DNA of 64,000 nt from Deltaproteobacteria bacterium YD0425bin51 (GCA_002753225.1 PDZS01000003.1:124001-188000); one strand, 5' to 3'. Shown: positions 18,878 to 28,463, counted from the first letter of the stretch. Numbers and translations are program-made. The notes: generated by a model not told the origin, from the sequence alone.

Positions 18878-19669
18878 ATGAATAGTATTGAAGCTATTGC
18901 TTTGGGAGCTATACAAGGGCTTACAGAATTTCTTCCTGTAAGCAGTTCAGCACATTTAGTAATATTTCAGCATCTTTTTGGGCTGAAAGAGCCTCAACTT
19001 TTATTTGACATAAGCGTTCATGTAGGAACTCTTATAGCTGTGTGCATTGTATTATGGAGAGAAATATGGGACATGATTCTTTCTATAATCAGCTTGTTTA
19101 ATAATAAATTAGAAAAAAAAGAGGAAGATTTAAAGCTTGTTTTGTTTATAATTTTAGCGACAATACCAACTGGTGTTTTAGGGCTTATGTTTCATAAAGC
19201 TGCAGATGAGCTTTTCTCATCAATTCCGCTTGTAGGAGTTGCTCTTATTTTTACTAGCATATTTTTATTTGGAACAAAATTTTTAAAAAAAGATGGAGAG
19301 CAAATTTTTGCAATAAAAGAGGCTTTGCTCATTGGACTTGTTCAAGGTATGGCTGTAATTCCAGGAATTTCAAGATCAGGTGCTACAATTACTGCAGCTC
19401 TTTTTCTAGGGATAAGTCGTGAAAAAGCTGCTAAATTTTCATTTCTTCTATCTATACCTGCAATCCTTGGAGCAGAAATTATAGGATTGAAAGATGCAAG
19501 CTGCGCTTCAATTGATATAACAATCCTTTTAGGAGTAATCTCAGCTGCTGTTGTTGGATACATAGCTATACAAATACTTTTACGTATTGTTAAAGATGGG
19601 AGACTTTATTATTTCGCCCCTTATTGTGCTGTTGTTGGAATTTTAGCTTTAATTTTTGGAGGTTTATAA
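18878..19669 (+). CDS. uppP: undecaprenyl-diphosphatase UppP (BacA)
   Basis: The 263-residue polytopic membrane protein carries both BacA active-site signatures: GLTEFLPVSSSAHLVI (Glu17 and the serines) and PGISRSGAT (residues 162-170) with the essential Arg. It recycles undecaprenyl diphosphate to the monophosphate carrier for peptidoglycan and other wall polymers, and its loss or gain alters bacitracin sensitivity. It begins 5 bp after rtcB and is followed 6 bp later by a phosphohexomutase gene, so it belongs to the same transcript. Confidence 0.95.
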   Translation: MNSIEAIALGAIQGLTEFLPVSSSAHLVIFQHLFGLKEPQLLFDISVHVGTLIAVCIVLWREIWDMILSIISLFNNKLEKKEEDLKLVLFIILATIPTGVLGLMFHKAADELFSSIPLVGVALIFTSIFLFGTKFLKKDGEQIFAIKEALLIGLVQGMAVIPGISRSGATITAALFLGISREKAAKFSFLLSIPAILGAEIIGLKDASCASIDITILLGVISAAVVGYIAIQILLRIVKDGRLYYFAPYCAVVGILALIFGGL

Positions 19670-19675
19670 TTATTC

Positions 19676-21025
19676 ATGAACAAAGAAATTTTTAGAGAAT
19701 ATGACATTAGAGGAATTGCTGGGAAAGATATTTCAGAAGAAGAGGTAATTTTAATTGGCAAAGGAATTGGGACTTTTTTAAAGGAAAAAGGGAGAACAAA
19801 ACTCTCTGTAGGAAGAGATTGTAGATTAACCTCTGATATTTATGCTGAAAAATTAATAGAAGGATTATTATCAACAGGATGTGACGTTATTGATATTTCT
19901 GTTTGTCCAACTCCTGTTTTTTATTTTTCAATAAAACATTTAAATATTGAAGGAGGTGTAATGGTTACAGCTAGCCATAATCCTCCTGAATATAATGGCT
20001 TTAAGATATGTGATGTTTTAGATTCAGTTTTTGGTGAAGATTTGCAAGAAATATACAAAATAATTTGTAATAAAACATTTTTATATGGTGAAGGCACTTT
20101 GTCCTATGATAAAAGTATTATACCTTCCTATATTTCTTTTATCACACAAAATATTTCATTATCTAAAAATCTTAAAGTTGGTGTTGACGCTGGAAATGGT
20201 ACGGCAGGTGTTATTGCTGTGCCTTTATTAAAAAAATTAGGATGCGAAGTTTTAGAATTATTTTGCAATATGGATGGAAGATTTCCAAACCATGAAGCAG
20301 ATCCAACTGTTCTAAAAAATATGCAGGATTTAATTAAAGCTGTAAAAGAAAAAAAATTAGATGTAGGGATTGGATTTGACGGTGACGGAGACAGGATTGG
20401 CGTTATTGATGAGTCAGGGAACATAATATACGGCGATAAGCTCATGATTATATTTTCAAGGGAAATTTTATCAAGAAAGCCGGGACAAACATTCATATCA
20501 GAAGTGAAATGTTCAAAGACAATGTATGATGATATTAACAATAATGGCGGAAAAGCTATTATGTGGAAAACAGGACATTCGCTCATTAAAAAGAAAATGA
20601 AAGAAGAAAAAGCAGCGCTTGCTGGAGAAATGAGCGGGCATATGTTTTTTGCTGACCGCTATTTTGGATATGACGATGCAATTTATGCATCATGCAGACT
20701 TCTTGAAATATTATCAAAAACAGGTAAAAAAATATCTGAACTTTTAGAAGATGTACCTGTTACATATTCAACTCCTGAAATTAGAGTAGATTGTCCTGAT
20801 GATAAAAAATTTGAAATTGTTAAAAAAACAACGGATTATTTTCGTAAGCTTTATGATGTTATAGATGTTGATGGAGTTAGAGTTTTATTTAATGATGGTT
20901 GGGGACTTGTGCGTGCTTCAAATACGCAGCCTGTTTTAGTGCTTCGTTTTGAGGCAAACACTGAACAAAGGCTTATTGAAATAAGAAGCATAATTGAAAA
21001 TGCACTTGCTGAAATAATAAGGTAA
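19676..21025 (+). CDS. phosphomannomutase/phosphoglucomutase
   Basis: The 449-residue protein has all alpha-D-phosphohexomutase motifs: IFREYDIRGIAG at the start, the phosphoserine loop TASHNPPEYNG (Ser100), the metal loop FDGDGDRIGV (near residues 233-242), GEMSGHMFF in the sugar-binding loop and RASNTQPVLVLRFE at the phosphate-binding C-terminus. It interconverts hexose 6-phosphates and 1-phosphates, feeding GDP-mannose and UDP-glucose pathways for surface polysaccharide. The GEMSGH form is typical of bifunctional AlgC-type enzymes, not GlmM. It sits between uppP and two ATP-grasp genes with gaps under 10 bp. Confidence 0.92.
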   Translation: MNKEIFREYDIRGIAGKDISEEEVILIGKGIGTFLKEKGRTKLSVGRDCRLTSDIYAEKLIEGLLSTGCDVIDISVCPTPVFYFSIKHLNIEGGVMVTASHNPPEYNGFKICDVLDSVFGEDLQEIYKIICNKTFLYGEGTLSYDKSIIPSYISFITQNISLSKNLKVGVDAGNGTAGVIAVPLLKKLGCEVLELFCNMDGRFPNHEADPTVLKNMQDLIKAVKEKKLDVGIGFDGDGDRIGVIDESGNIIYGDKLMIIFSREILSRKPGQTFISEVKCSKTMYDDINNNGGKAIMWKTGHSLIKKKMKEEKAALAGEMSGHMFFADRYFGYDDAIYASCRLLEILSKTGKKISELLEDVPVTYSTPEIRVDCPDDKKFEIVKKTTDYFRKLYDVIDVDGVRVLFNDGWGLVRASNTQPVLVLRFEANTEQRLIEIRSIIENALAEIIR

Positions 21026-21033
21026 AGATAGAT

Positions 21034-22011
21034 ATGAGAATAGGTATTACTTATGATTTGCGCGATTATTACATAGCTCAAGGATACAAAGAAGAAGAGG
21101 TTGCTGAATTTGATAGAGCTGATACAATTGATTCCATAGAAAATACTTTGCAAGAATTAGGGCATGAAACAGATCGGATTGGAATGATAAAAGAGCTTGC
21201 GATTCGCCTTGCAAAAGGGGATAGATGGGATATGGTATTTAATATTGCAGAAGGGTTGAAGGGATTTGGAAGAGAAGCACAAATCCCTGCTTTACTTGAT
21301 GCTTATGATATTCCGTATACTTTTTCAGATGCTCTAACCCTTTCTTTATCTTTGCACAAAGCTATGACAAAACATGTTTTGCGAGACAAAAAAATTCCTA
21401 CGCCTGATTTTTATGTTGTAGAAAATTTATCTGATATTGGAAAAGTTGAATTACCTTTTCCTGTTTTTGCAAAGCCTGTTGCTGAAGGAACTGGAAAAGG
21501 AGTAAACCCATCTTCAAAGATTAAAAATAAGAACGAACTTAATGAAGTGTGCAAAAGACTTTTGCATAAATATAATCAGCCTGTTTTAGTAGAAACCTAT
21601 CTTCCAGGACGAGAATTTACAGTTGGAATTCTTGGAACAGGGGAGGATGCAAAAGCTATTGGAACTATGGAAGTAATACTTTTGAAAGATGCGGAAGCTG
21701 ATGTATATTCTTATCAAAATAAAGAAGAATGTGAAAAATTAGTTGAATACCGCTTAGTACAAGATGAGATTTCTAAAAGGGCTGAAGATATTGCCCTGTC
21801 TTCTTGGAAATCTCTTTTAGGAAGAGATGCAGGAAGAGTTGATTTGCGGGTTGATAGTTTTGGCAATCCAAGTTTTATGGAGGTAAACCCTTTAGCTGGG
21901 CTCCATCCTAACCATTCAGATCTTTGTATTATTGCAACTATGGTTGGGATGTCCTATAAAGATTTAATTAACTCTATTCTATTGTCAGCATTAAAAAGGT
22001 GCCATGTATAA
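21034..22011 (+). CDS. D-Ala-D-Ala-ligase-like ATP-grasp enzyme, first of tandem pair
   Basis: The 325-residue protein has an N-terminal pre-ATP-grasp domain (MRIGITYDLRDYY, WDMVFNIAEGL), an ATP-grasp domain with FPVFAKPVAEGTGKG and YLPGREFTVGILG, and the Mg ligands in FMEVNPLAGLHP. It resembles D-alanine-D-alanine ligase, but the N-terminus (YDLRDYYIAQG) and the lack of the SxER serine loop suggest another carboxylate-amine substrate. It overlaps the next, related gene by 8 bases. The genuine Ddl of this region is at 41828-42769. Substrates of such tandem enzymes are not known to me; a dipeptide, a modified wall precursor or a peptide-like metabolite is possible. Confidence 0.8.
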   Translation: MRIGITYDLRDYYIAQGYKEEEVAEFDRADTIDSIENTLQELGHETDRIGMIKELAIRLAKGDRWDMVFNIAEGLKGFGREAQIPALLDAYDIPYTFSDALTLSLSLHKAMTKHVLRDKKIPTPDFYVVENLSDIGKVELPFPVFAKPVAEGTGKGVNPSSKIKNKNELNEVCKRLLHKYNQPVLVETYLPGREFTVGILGTGEDAKAIGTMEVILLKDAEADVYSYQNKEECEKLVEYRLVQDEISKRAEDIALSSWKSLLGRDAGRVDLRVDSFGNPSFMEVNPLAGLHPNHSDLCIIATMVGMSYKDLINSILLSALKRCHV

Positions 22012-23014
22012 TAAAAACATATATAATAAAATTGGAATTATATATAATGAACCTGTTTCATCTGGCGATTTTAAAGAATCATCACAAGATATTTTGCTGC
22101 AGGTTGAAGCTGTTGAAGAATCGCTTTATAAACTACATAAAAATCCTGTTCGTATACCTTTTACAAGAAACGTAGGTGATTTTATAAAAAAAATAGAAAA
22201 AGAAAAAGTGAAAATGTGTTTTAATCTATGCGAAACAGTAGATGAAAATCCTTTTTTTATTAGTCATCCTGCATCAATATTAGAGCTTCTTGGTATTTCT
22301 TTTTCAGGCTCATCATCTTCAGCTCTTATGCTTTCAACAGATAAGCTTATAGCAAAAAGATTGATTGAGTCATCTGATATGATTACGCCAAGTTATGTTT
22401 TATATAATGAAAATGAACCTGCGGATTTTTCCAATCTTAAATTTCCTGTTATTGCAAAACCTCGTTTTGAAGACGCAAGCATTGGGATTGATCAGGAGTC
22501 AATTTTTCATGACGAAGTTGAATTAGAAAAACGAATTAAAAATTTTTATGATCGTTTTGGAGAGGTTATAGTTGAAGAATATATTCAGGGAAGAGAATTT
22601 AATTTGTCCTTATTTGGTTATCCTGCCCCAAAAGTTTTACCTATTGCTGAAATCGATTTTTCATCTTTTCCAAACAATCTACATAAAATTGTAGGATACA
22701 GCGCTAAATGGGATAAAAATTCCTTTGAATACAATAATACCCCTAGAATTTTTCCTGAAAACCTATCAAATGTTTTAGAAACAAAAATGGATTTGATAGC
22801 TCAGAGCTGTTTTAATCTTTTTATGATACGAGATTATGCAAGAATAGATATGAGAGTTAATAGCTCTGGGGATATATATATTCTTGAAATTAATGCAAAC
22901 CCTTGTTTAAGTCCTGATGCTGGATTTTTTGCTGCTGCTGAAAAATCTGGTTTAACATACCCTAAAATGATTGAGCTTTTTTTAAGCTTTATGTCGCAAA
23001 GAAATGATAAATAA
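22004..23014 (+). CDS. D-Ala-D-Ala-ligase-like ATP-grasp enzyme, second of tandem pair
   Basis: The 336-residue protein is a second ATP-grasp ligase. CFNLCETVDENP and SILELLGISFSGSSSSA mark the N-terminal domain, FPVIAKPRFEDASIGI and EEYIQGREFNLSLFGY the ATP-grasp core, and LEINANPCLSPDAGF the Mg-binding end. It differs from its upstream partner throughout, so this is not a recent duplication. The tandem order and 8-base overlap suggest two successive ligations or a heteromeric enzyme. Two in-frame ATG-like starts are possible near the N-terminus; the one at 22004 overlaps the preceding gene. Confidence 0.8.
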   Translation: MYNKNIYNKIGIIYNEPVSSGDFKESSQDILLQVEAVEESLYKLHKNPVRIPFTRNVGDFIKKIEKEKVKMCFNLCETVDENPFFISHPASILELLGISFSGSSSSALMLSTDKLIAKRLIESSDMITPSYVLYNENEPADFSNLKFPVIAKPRFEDASIGIDQESIFHDEVELEKRIKNFYDRFGEVIVEEYIQGREFNLSLFGYPAPKVLPIAEIDFSSFPNNLHKIVGYSAKWDKNSFEYNNTPRIFPENLSNVLETKMDLIAQSCFNLFMIRDYARIDMRVNSSGDIYILEINANPCLSPDAGFFAAAEKSGLTYPKMIELFLSFMSQRNDK

Positions 23015-23599
23015 ATGATTATAAAATCTGCCGAATTTATAAAAAGCGCTGAACTTCCTTCTCATTATCCAGATGTTGAACTTCCAGAAGTTGCGTTTAT
23101 AGGAAGATCCAATGTTGGGAAATCTTCTTTGATAAATACCTTAACAAACCGTAAAAATTTAGTTAAAACAAGCAAAACTCCAGGTTGTACAAGGTTTGTT
23201 AATTTTTTTATAATAGATAAATCAATTATATTTGTTGATCTTCCTGGATATGGCTATTCAAAAGCACCATTAAGTATAAAGAAAAAATGGGAGCCTATGA
23301 TTGAAACATATATAACTACCAGAAAATCTCTAAAAGGTTTGTTTATTCTACTAGATATTCGAAGAGAACCAAAAGAAGAAGAAAAAAAAATAATTGGATG
23401 GTTAAATTCTCTAAATATTTCTTATTCCTTTGCAATAACTAAAGCAGATAAACTTTCAAAATCAAAGCAGCTGCTTCAAAGAGACTTAGTTGCAAAAACT
23501 TTAAATATTGATAAAACACGACTTGTTATTTTTTCTGCAAAATCTTTGCAGGGTAAAGAAGATATCTTGAATGTCATAGAAAGCTGGGTAAATGAATAA
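23015..23599 (+). CDS. engB: ribosome biogenesis GTPase EngB (YsxC/YihA)
   Basis: The 194-residue protein matches EngB in length and motifs. The P-loop GRSNVGKSS spans residues 30-38, KTPGCTRFVNFF carries the switch I Thr, VDLPGYGYSKAP is the G3 region, and TKADKLSKS is the specificity motif. EngB is an essential GTPase for assembly of the large ribosomal subunit. The ATG directly follows the stop of the ATP-grasp gene with no spacer, and the 3' end overlaps era by 8 bases, so expression is coupled to both neighbours. Confidence 0.95.
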   Translation: MIIKSAEFIKSAELPSHYPDVELPEVAFIGRSNVGKSSLINTLTNRKNLVKTSKTPGCTRFVNFFIIDKSIIFVDLPGYGYSKAPLSIKKKWEPMIETYITTRKSLKGLFILLDIRREPKEEEKKIIGWLNSLNISYSFAITKADKLSKSKQLLQRDLVAKTLNIDKTRLVIFSAKSLQGKEDILNVIESWVNE

Positions 23600-24500
23600 T
23601 AATTTTAAATCAGGTTTTATTGCCATAATTGGCTCACCTAATGCTGGGAAATCAACTCTTTTAAATCAAATGCTGGGAGAGAAAATTTCAATTACATCTA
23701 GTAAACCGCAAACAACTAGAAATAGAATACTAGGCATCTTGCAAAGAGAATCCTCACAACTTGTTTTTATAGATACGCCAGGTATTTTTAAAGCAGATTC
23801 AATATTAAATAATACGCTTGTTGACACTGCTGTTTCTGCAATAAAAGATGTAGATTTGATTCTCGTTATTTCTGATGTATTAAAGCATGAATCATTCTCT
23901 GAACAAATTGTTACAAATATTATTTTAAAAGAAAAAAAGAAAATTTTTTTGGCTTTAAATAAGATAGATTTAATTGAAAAAAGCTTACTTCTTCCAATAA
24001 TAGATGCTTGGTCAAAAAAATGTTCATCTGCAGAACTTACAGAAATTATTCCAATTTCTGCAAAAAATGGTACGCAGGTTGAAAAGCTTATCTTAAGTCT
24101 TGAAAAGGCTTTACCTTATGGACCTCAGCTTTTTCCAGAAGACGCAATTACTGATATGCCAATGAGGTTTATCGCATCAGAAATAATTCGCGAAAAGGTA
24201 TTCATTTTAACCGGGCAAGAAGTTCCTTATGCAACTGCTGTAACCATTGATACATTTTCTGAGGGAGAAAATTTGTGCCGTATTTCTGCTTCAATACATG
24301 TTGAGAGAGACTCTCAAAAAGGTATTATTATAGGAAATCAAGGCAAAATGATAAAAAAAATTGGTGAAACAGCAAGAAAAGAAATTGAAAAAATGGTTGG
24401 TACAAAAGTATTTTTAGAGCTTTTTGTCAGAGTGAAAAAAAATTGGCGAAAAGATGTAAGAGCATTAAAAGAGTTTGGATATTTTTCAGATAAAAAATGA
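23592..24500 (+). CDS. era: GTPase Era
   Basis: The 302-residue protein has the Era GTPase domain with GSPNAGKSTLLN (P-loop), SSKPQTTRNRILGI (switch I), FIDTPGIF (Asp61) and LNKIDLIE. A C-terminal KH domain follows (about residues 200-285), with VERDSQKGIIIGNQGKMIKK and ELFVRVKKNWR. Era binds the 3' end of 16S rRNA and controls small-subunit maturation. It overlaps engB at its start and the following ATP-grasp gene at its stop (ATGA). Adjacent engB and era give this part of the operon a ribosome-assembly character. Confidence 0.95.
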   Translation: MNNNFKSGFIAIIGSPNAGKSTLLNQMLGEKISITSSKPQTTRNRILGILQRESSQLVFIDTPGIFKADSILNNTLVDTAVSAIKDVDLILVISDVLKHESFSEQIVTNIILKEKKKIFLALNKIDLIEKSLLLPIIDAWSKKCSSAELTEIIPISAKNGTQVEKLILSLEKALPYGPQLFPEDAITDMPMRFIASEIIREKVFILTGQEVPYATAVTIDTFSEGENLCRISASIHVERDSQKGIIIGNQGKMIKKIGETARKEIEKMVGTKVFLELFVRVKKNWRKDVRALKEFGYFSDKK

Positions 24501-25309
24501 TTCTTTCTTTCCATACTTGTTTTGAAGCAGATGATAATAGAATATGCGCAGGGAGAGATCCGAATGAAGATGACATAACTGCAATTAAAAAAGCCCATGC
24601 TGTTATTTTGCCTCAAGGATGCAGAGAATCATTATATGTAGCTGCAAAAAAAAATTGTGCCAATGTTTTTCCAAATTATGATATGCGGTTTGCTTACAAA
24701 GGAAAACTTGGCCAGACAAAATTATTTCAAGAATTAAATATAAATCATCCTAAAACAAAAATTTTTCCAGATATAAATTCCCTCAATATTGACTCACATA
24801 TGGATTTCCCATTTGTTTTAAAATTTGATTGGGGTGGAGAAGGTGACGGTGTTTTCTTTATAAATTCAAAAGAAGACTGGGAGTTAGCATTTAAAAGAAT
24901 AATTACTTTTGAAAAAGAAGGGAGACATGGTTTTTTAATCCAAGAATTCATACCAGAAGGAAATAGTTCAGTTAGAGTTGTAGTAATAGGGGGGGCATTC
25001 TTTTCTTACTTCCGAGTACAAAAAAATAAAGATTGCTATTACTCCAATATTTCAAAAGGAGGATATATTGATTTTGATTATAATCCGGCTTTACAAGACC
25101 AATGTATTTCTTTGGCTCAAATGTTTTGCAGTAAAACAGGGATAAATCTTGCTGGTTTTGATTTTATATTTTCATCAGAATTCTCCCCTCCTTTTTTCCT
25201 TGAAATCAATTATTTTTTTGGAAGACAAGGACTAGGGGGAGGAGAAACTTTTTATAAAATTCTAAATTCTGAAATTAATAATTGGATTAAAACTAAAATT
25301 ATAGTTTAG
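24497..25309 (+). CDS. RimK-like ATP-grasp enzyme
   Basis: The 270-residue protein has a short N-terminal domain with ICAGRDPNEDD and AVILPQGCRESLY. An ATP-grasp fold follows: PFVLKFDWGGEGDGVF (nucleotide-binding Lys and Gly loop), FLIQEFIPEGNSSVRVVVIG, and FFLEINYFFGRQGLGG (Mg-binding Glu and Asn). This layout is closest to RimK and glutathione-synthetase-like ligases, which add an amino acid or amine to a carboxylate. The substrate is unknown. It overlaps era by ATGA and collides tail-to-tail with the amidase gene (11-base overlap). It is the third ATP-grasp ligase within 4.3 kb. Confidence 0.75.
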   Translation: MILSFHTCFEADDNRICAGRDPNEDDITAIKKAHAVILPQGCRESLYVAAKKNCANVFPNYDMRFAYKGKLGQTKLFQELNINHPKTKIFPDINSLNIDSHMDFPFVLKFDWGGEGDGVFFINSKEDWELAFKRIITFEKEGRHGFLIQEFIPEGNSSVRVVVIGGAFFSYFRVQKNKDCYYSNISKGGYIDFDYNPALQDQCISLAQMFCSKTGINLAGFDFIFSSEFSPPFFLEINYFFGRQGLGGGETFYKILNSEINNWIKTKIIV

Positions 25310-26726
25310 GCTGGACCCAACCTCCAAACATTTTTTCTAATTCCATAGCAACTGCAATAGTTATATGATCATTCCCAGGAATACTAACAACCTGAATTCC
25401 TAATGGCAGATTTTCTTTATTCAATCCTAGGGGAACTTGCGTACTGGGGAATTCCATAACATTAAAAATACCTGTATAAACCCAATCAAAAGGTTTAAAT
25501 AACATAGGTGCGTAATGACGTGGTGCAGGAGATGAATAAGATGGATAGATTAATACCCCATTTGCTCCTATTAATTCAATAAGTTCCTCACGCAGCTTTT
25601 TACCATAATCTACAAACTTACCCATAGGAATAGGTATTTTTTCTAAAAATGCCAATGCAATAGCTGGCAAAGTATGAGGAGATAAACGAATTAACCACTT
25701 CAAAAGATGGCTGATTGGATTTATAGGCTTGCCATTCCCTAAAACTGTGCCAAAGGGAGTTGCGTGAGCTTCGCTCAACATTGCGCTCCATATCTCAAAA
25801 GAATGTTCCAATCCTTTGACTGTAGGCTCTATTACCTTTGTTCCATTATCTCTTAAAGCATCTACAACCATATGTTGAGCATTTACCAAATCCTGACTCA
25901 CATTAATTCTCATATTATTATATATAGATATAAATTTTAAGTCAGAAAACAAAACTTGTGAAATATCTCCTATTGAAAAAGGCTTACATTCTTTATCTTC
26001 ACCATCTGGTCCTGATATGATCTTTAGAATTGTCATGAGATCCTCTGCATGACTAGCTATTGGACCTACTGTTGAATAACGCCTAACCTCATTCTCAGGT
26101 AAAGGAAAATGACCACTAGTTGGCACAAGCCCTCCAGTAGGTTTATGACCAAAAACGCCATTAAAAAAAGCTGGCATACGAATAGAGCCACCTATATCTG
26201 ATCCAAGTCCAAAAGGTGAAGCTCCAGCTCCAATTATTGCACCTTCTCCTCCAGAACTTCCTCCGACAATACGCGTTTGGTCATATGGATTGTTAGTCCT
26301 TCCATAAACATAATTATTTGATTCCATCCACATGCAAAGTTCTGAAACATTTGTAACTCCAAGAGGAATTGCTCCTGCTCTTCTCAATCTTTCTACTGTT
26401 ACAGCATCTTTGTTAGCGACAACCCCTTTTCTTGATACCAAACCAGACGTATTTGGCATTCCTTTAAAACTGAAACTCTCTTTTATGGTGCATGGTACTC
26501 CAAGAAGAGGAGGGAGGGAGTCCTGACTTTCTTTCATAATTGCTTCATCGGCTGATTTGGCTTCTTTTAGGGCTTCATCAAAGCGAGTACAGACAACTGC
26601 ATTGATAATAGGGTTAACTTTTTCAATTTGTTTTATATAAGCTTCTACAACTTCAATAGATCTGACTTCACGCTTGCGTATCATATCTGCTAATCGCGTA
26701 GCCGATAAATTAATAAACTCATTCAT
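25299..26726 (-). CDS. amidase-signature family amidohydrolase
   Basis: The 475-residue protein has the complete catalytic triad of the amidase-signature fold: Lys82 in GVPCTIKESF, the cis-Ser in GGSSGGEGA (Ser158) and the nucleophile Ser181 in GSDIGGSIRMPA. The C-terminal half differs from GatA and looks more like fatty-acid-amide or general amidases (VMEFPSTQVPLGLN). It hydrolyses a C-N amide; the substrate cannot be predicted. No gatB or gatC is nearby, which argues against a transamidosome role. It is the last gene of a minus-strand operon starting at the phosphatase gene. Confidence 0.87.
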   Translation of the reverse strand: MNEFINLSATRLADMIRKREVRSIEVVEAYIKQIEKVNPIINAVVCTRFDEALKEAKSADEAIMKESQDSLPPLLGVPCTIKESFSFKGMPNTSGLVSRKGVVANKDAVTVERLRRAGAIPLGVTNVSELCMWMESNNYVYGRTNNPYDQTRIVGGSSGGEGAIIGAGASPFGLGSDIGGSIRMPAFFNGVFGHKPTGGLVPTSGHFPLPENEVRRYSTVGPIASHAEDLMTILKIISGPDGEDKECKPFSIGDISQVLFSDLKFISIYNNMRINVSQDLVNAQHMVVDALRDNGTKVIEPTVKGLEHSFEIWSAMLSEAHATPFGTVLGNGKPINPISHLLKWLIRLSPHTLPAIALAFLEKIPIPMGKFVDYGKKLREELIELIGANGVLIYPSYSSPAPRHYAPMLFKPFDWVYTGIFNVMEFPSTQVPLGLNKENLPLGIQVVSIPGNDHITIAVAMELEKMFGGWVQPKL

Positions 26727-26762
26727 GCCAAAGATCCTTTTGAATTTTTTTAAAGATAAAAT

Positions 26763-27473
26763 TTAGCTTTTTTTATTAATAGCTAACTTCTCTTTTACAA
26801 GATCAGAATATATAAAATGAAAGCGCTCATTAACTTTATCCTTTGCATTAATTTTTTGAAAAGCACTTAAACTTTTTTCTTCATCTTTCATCAAAGCATA
26901 AATTCTCCCCATGTTGAAAAATGCTTCATCTTTTAAAATGGAATCAGGCTCACTAGAGACTTTTTCAAAATATTCTAATGCAGTTTTATATTCTTTTTTC
27001 CCTTCGTAACAATAGCCTAAGGAATTTAAAATTAACTGTTTTAGCTCTGGATACTGATTAAAGTCATCTAAAGCTTTTTTATATAAGTCTATAGCGTTAT
27101 CATAATTATTTGCATTATAACAAATACTTGCATAATTTATTTTGGCAAACTTACCTGAGGAAGTGTTTGAATACTTATCTAAAACTGTTTGAAAATCTTT
27201 TTTTATGTTTTCAAAAGCAGTTTTAGGATCTTTTGTATTTAGCTCTTCATATTTTTTATTTACCTGTTCTATTTCAAATGATGCGCTATCTTCTCTTGAA
27301 TTTGAAAGAGATGTCATGATATTTACAATAATTATTAAAGCAATAATAACAGAGGCAGATATCGCTATTTCTCTTTTGTATTTTATTGCATTTTGAATTA
27401 GTTTTTCTGAAAATGTAATAAACTTATCAGGTTCTTTTAAAAATTGTCTTGTTGAAATTTTAGTTGTTGCCAT
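26763..27473 (-). CDS. membrane-anchored TPR protein (YfgM-like)
   Basis: The 236-residue protein has a cytoplasmic N-terminus of about 35 residues, one membrane helix (residues 36-54) and then a set of tetratricopeptide repeats with AKINYASICYNANNYDNAI, NSLGYCYEGKKEYKTALEYF and AFFNMGRIYALMKDEEKSLSAF. This topology matches YfgM and other TPR proteins attached to the translocon or envelope. It lies between the PfkB kinase and amidase genes with gaps of 18 and 36 bp. The specific partner is unknown. Confidence 0.75.
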   Translation of the reverse strand: MATTKISTRQFLKEPDKFITFSEKLIQNAIKYKREIAISASVIIALIIIVNIMTSLSNSREDSASFEIEQVNKKYEELNTKDPKTAFENIKKDFQTVLDKYSNTSSGKFAKINYASICYNANNYDNAIDLYKKALDDFNQYPELKQLILNSLGYCYEGKKEYKTALEYFEKVSSEPDSILKDEAFFNMGRIYALMKDEEKSLSAFQKINAKDKVNERFHFIYSDLVKEKLAINKKS

Positions 27474-27491
27474 ATCTTGTTTAATCCTTAT

Positions 27492-28463
27492 CTATATTAG
27501 TTTTTTAATGCGTTTCCATCCGTCTTCAGGAATGTTTGCCCCAATTACTTGGCAGACTTCCCATCCGCATGCAGAGCCAATTTTGCCACATTGTTCTAAA
27601 GAATAACCATTAGCTAGCCCGAATAAAAAACCCGATGCCCACAAATCTCCAGCACCAGTTGTATCTAAGGCTTTTCCATTTCCCATTGGAGAAATATGTA
27701 GTACTTTCCCGGCATGAGATATATAACTTCCTCTTTTCCCAATTTTTTGAACAGCAATGTCTGAAAATTTTGAAAGTTCTTCCAATGCTTTTAGTTCTTC
27801 ACGATATCCTGTGAATGCATAGGCTTCATCTTCATTGGCAATAATAATATCTACAAATTCTTTCGCAACTTCTTTAAGAAGCTCTTTACTCGCTTCTACA
27901 ATTGTAAAACTTGAAAGGTCCAAACAAATTTTTGCACCACTCTTTTTTGAAACTTTCAAAATTTCTAAAAACAATTCCTGATTTACTACTAAATATCCTT
28001 CAATATGAACAATTTTAGCCCCTTCAAAATATGAAGCTATAATTTCTTTTCCTGCCAAATCCGAAGATGCTCCTAAAAAAGTAAACATAGACCGCTGAGC
28101 ATCAGGTGTAATAATGGAAAGGACTTTTCCTGTAGGAGAGTCTTTTGATATCAAAAGCTTTGGTTCAATATTGCTTTTTTTCAGACTATTTTCAAATATC
28201 ATTCCCAGTTCATCTTCCCCTCGTTTACCAATGAATCTAGCTTCTCCTCCTAACTGCCCTATACCAATAATAGTATTGCATGCTGACCCACCTGGCACAA
28301 TAAATGGCTTAGAAGCTGTTTTTGAGAGGACATTTTCAATAAATAAATTATCAACTAGTTTCATTCCTCCTTTGGCTGCTCCTGTTTTCTCTAAAAAAGC
28401 TTCATCTTCACTTACAAGTATATCAACTAAAGCTGCTCCAATGCCAACTATTAATTTCCTCAT
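27492..28463 (-). CDS. PfkB-family carbohydrate/nucleoside kinase (adenosine-kinase-like)
   Basis: The 323-residue protein has the two PfkB signatures: GGSACNTIIGIGQLGGEARFIGKRG near the N-terminus (shown in part by GKRGEDELG) and DTTGAGDLWASGFLFGL with the catalytic Asp and anion hole. The N-terminus (LIVGIGAALVDILV, KGGMKLVD) is that of the bacterial group often annotated as adenosine kinase. Ribokinase or another sugar kinase cannot be excluded. It lies 9 bp after the phosphatase gene in the same operon. Confidence 0.82.
   Translation of the reverse strand: MRKLIVGIGAALVDILVSEDEAFLEKTGAAKGGMKLVDNLFIENVLSKTASKPFIVPGGSACNTIIGIGQLGGEARFIGKRGEDELGMIFENSLKKSNIEPKLLISKDSPTGKVLSIITPDAQRSMFTFLGASSDLAGKEIIASYFEGAKIVHIEGYLVVNQELFLEILKVSKKSGAKICLDLSSFTIVEASKELLKEVAKEFVDIIIANEDEAYAFTGYREELKALEELSKFSDIAVQKIGKRGSYISHAGKVLHISPMGNGKALDTTGAGDLWASGFLFGLANGYSLEQCGKIGSACGWEVCQVIGANIPEDGWKRIKKLI

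Noticed and set aside
21034..23014. The tandem ligases as duplicate ddl genes
   Set aside because: Both lack the Ser-Glu-Arg loop of true Ddl and differ strongly from each other and from the gene at 41828.
25299..26726. Amidase as GatA of the tRNA amidotransferase
   Set aside because: No gatB or gatC nearby and the C-terminal half does not look like GatA.
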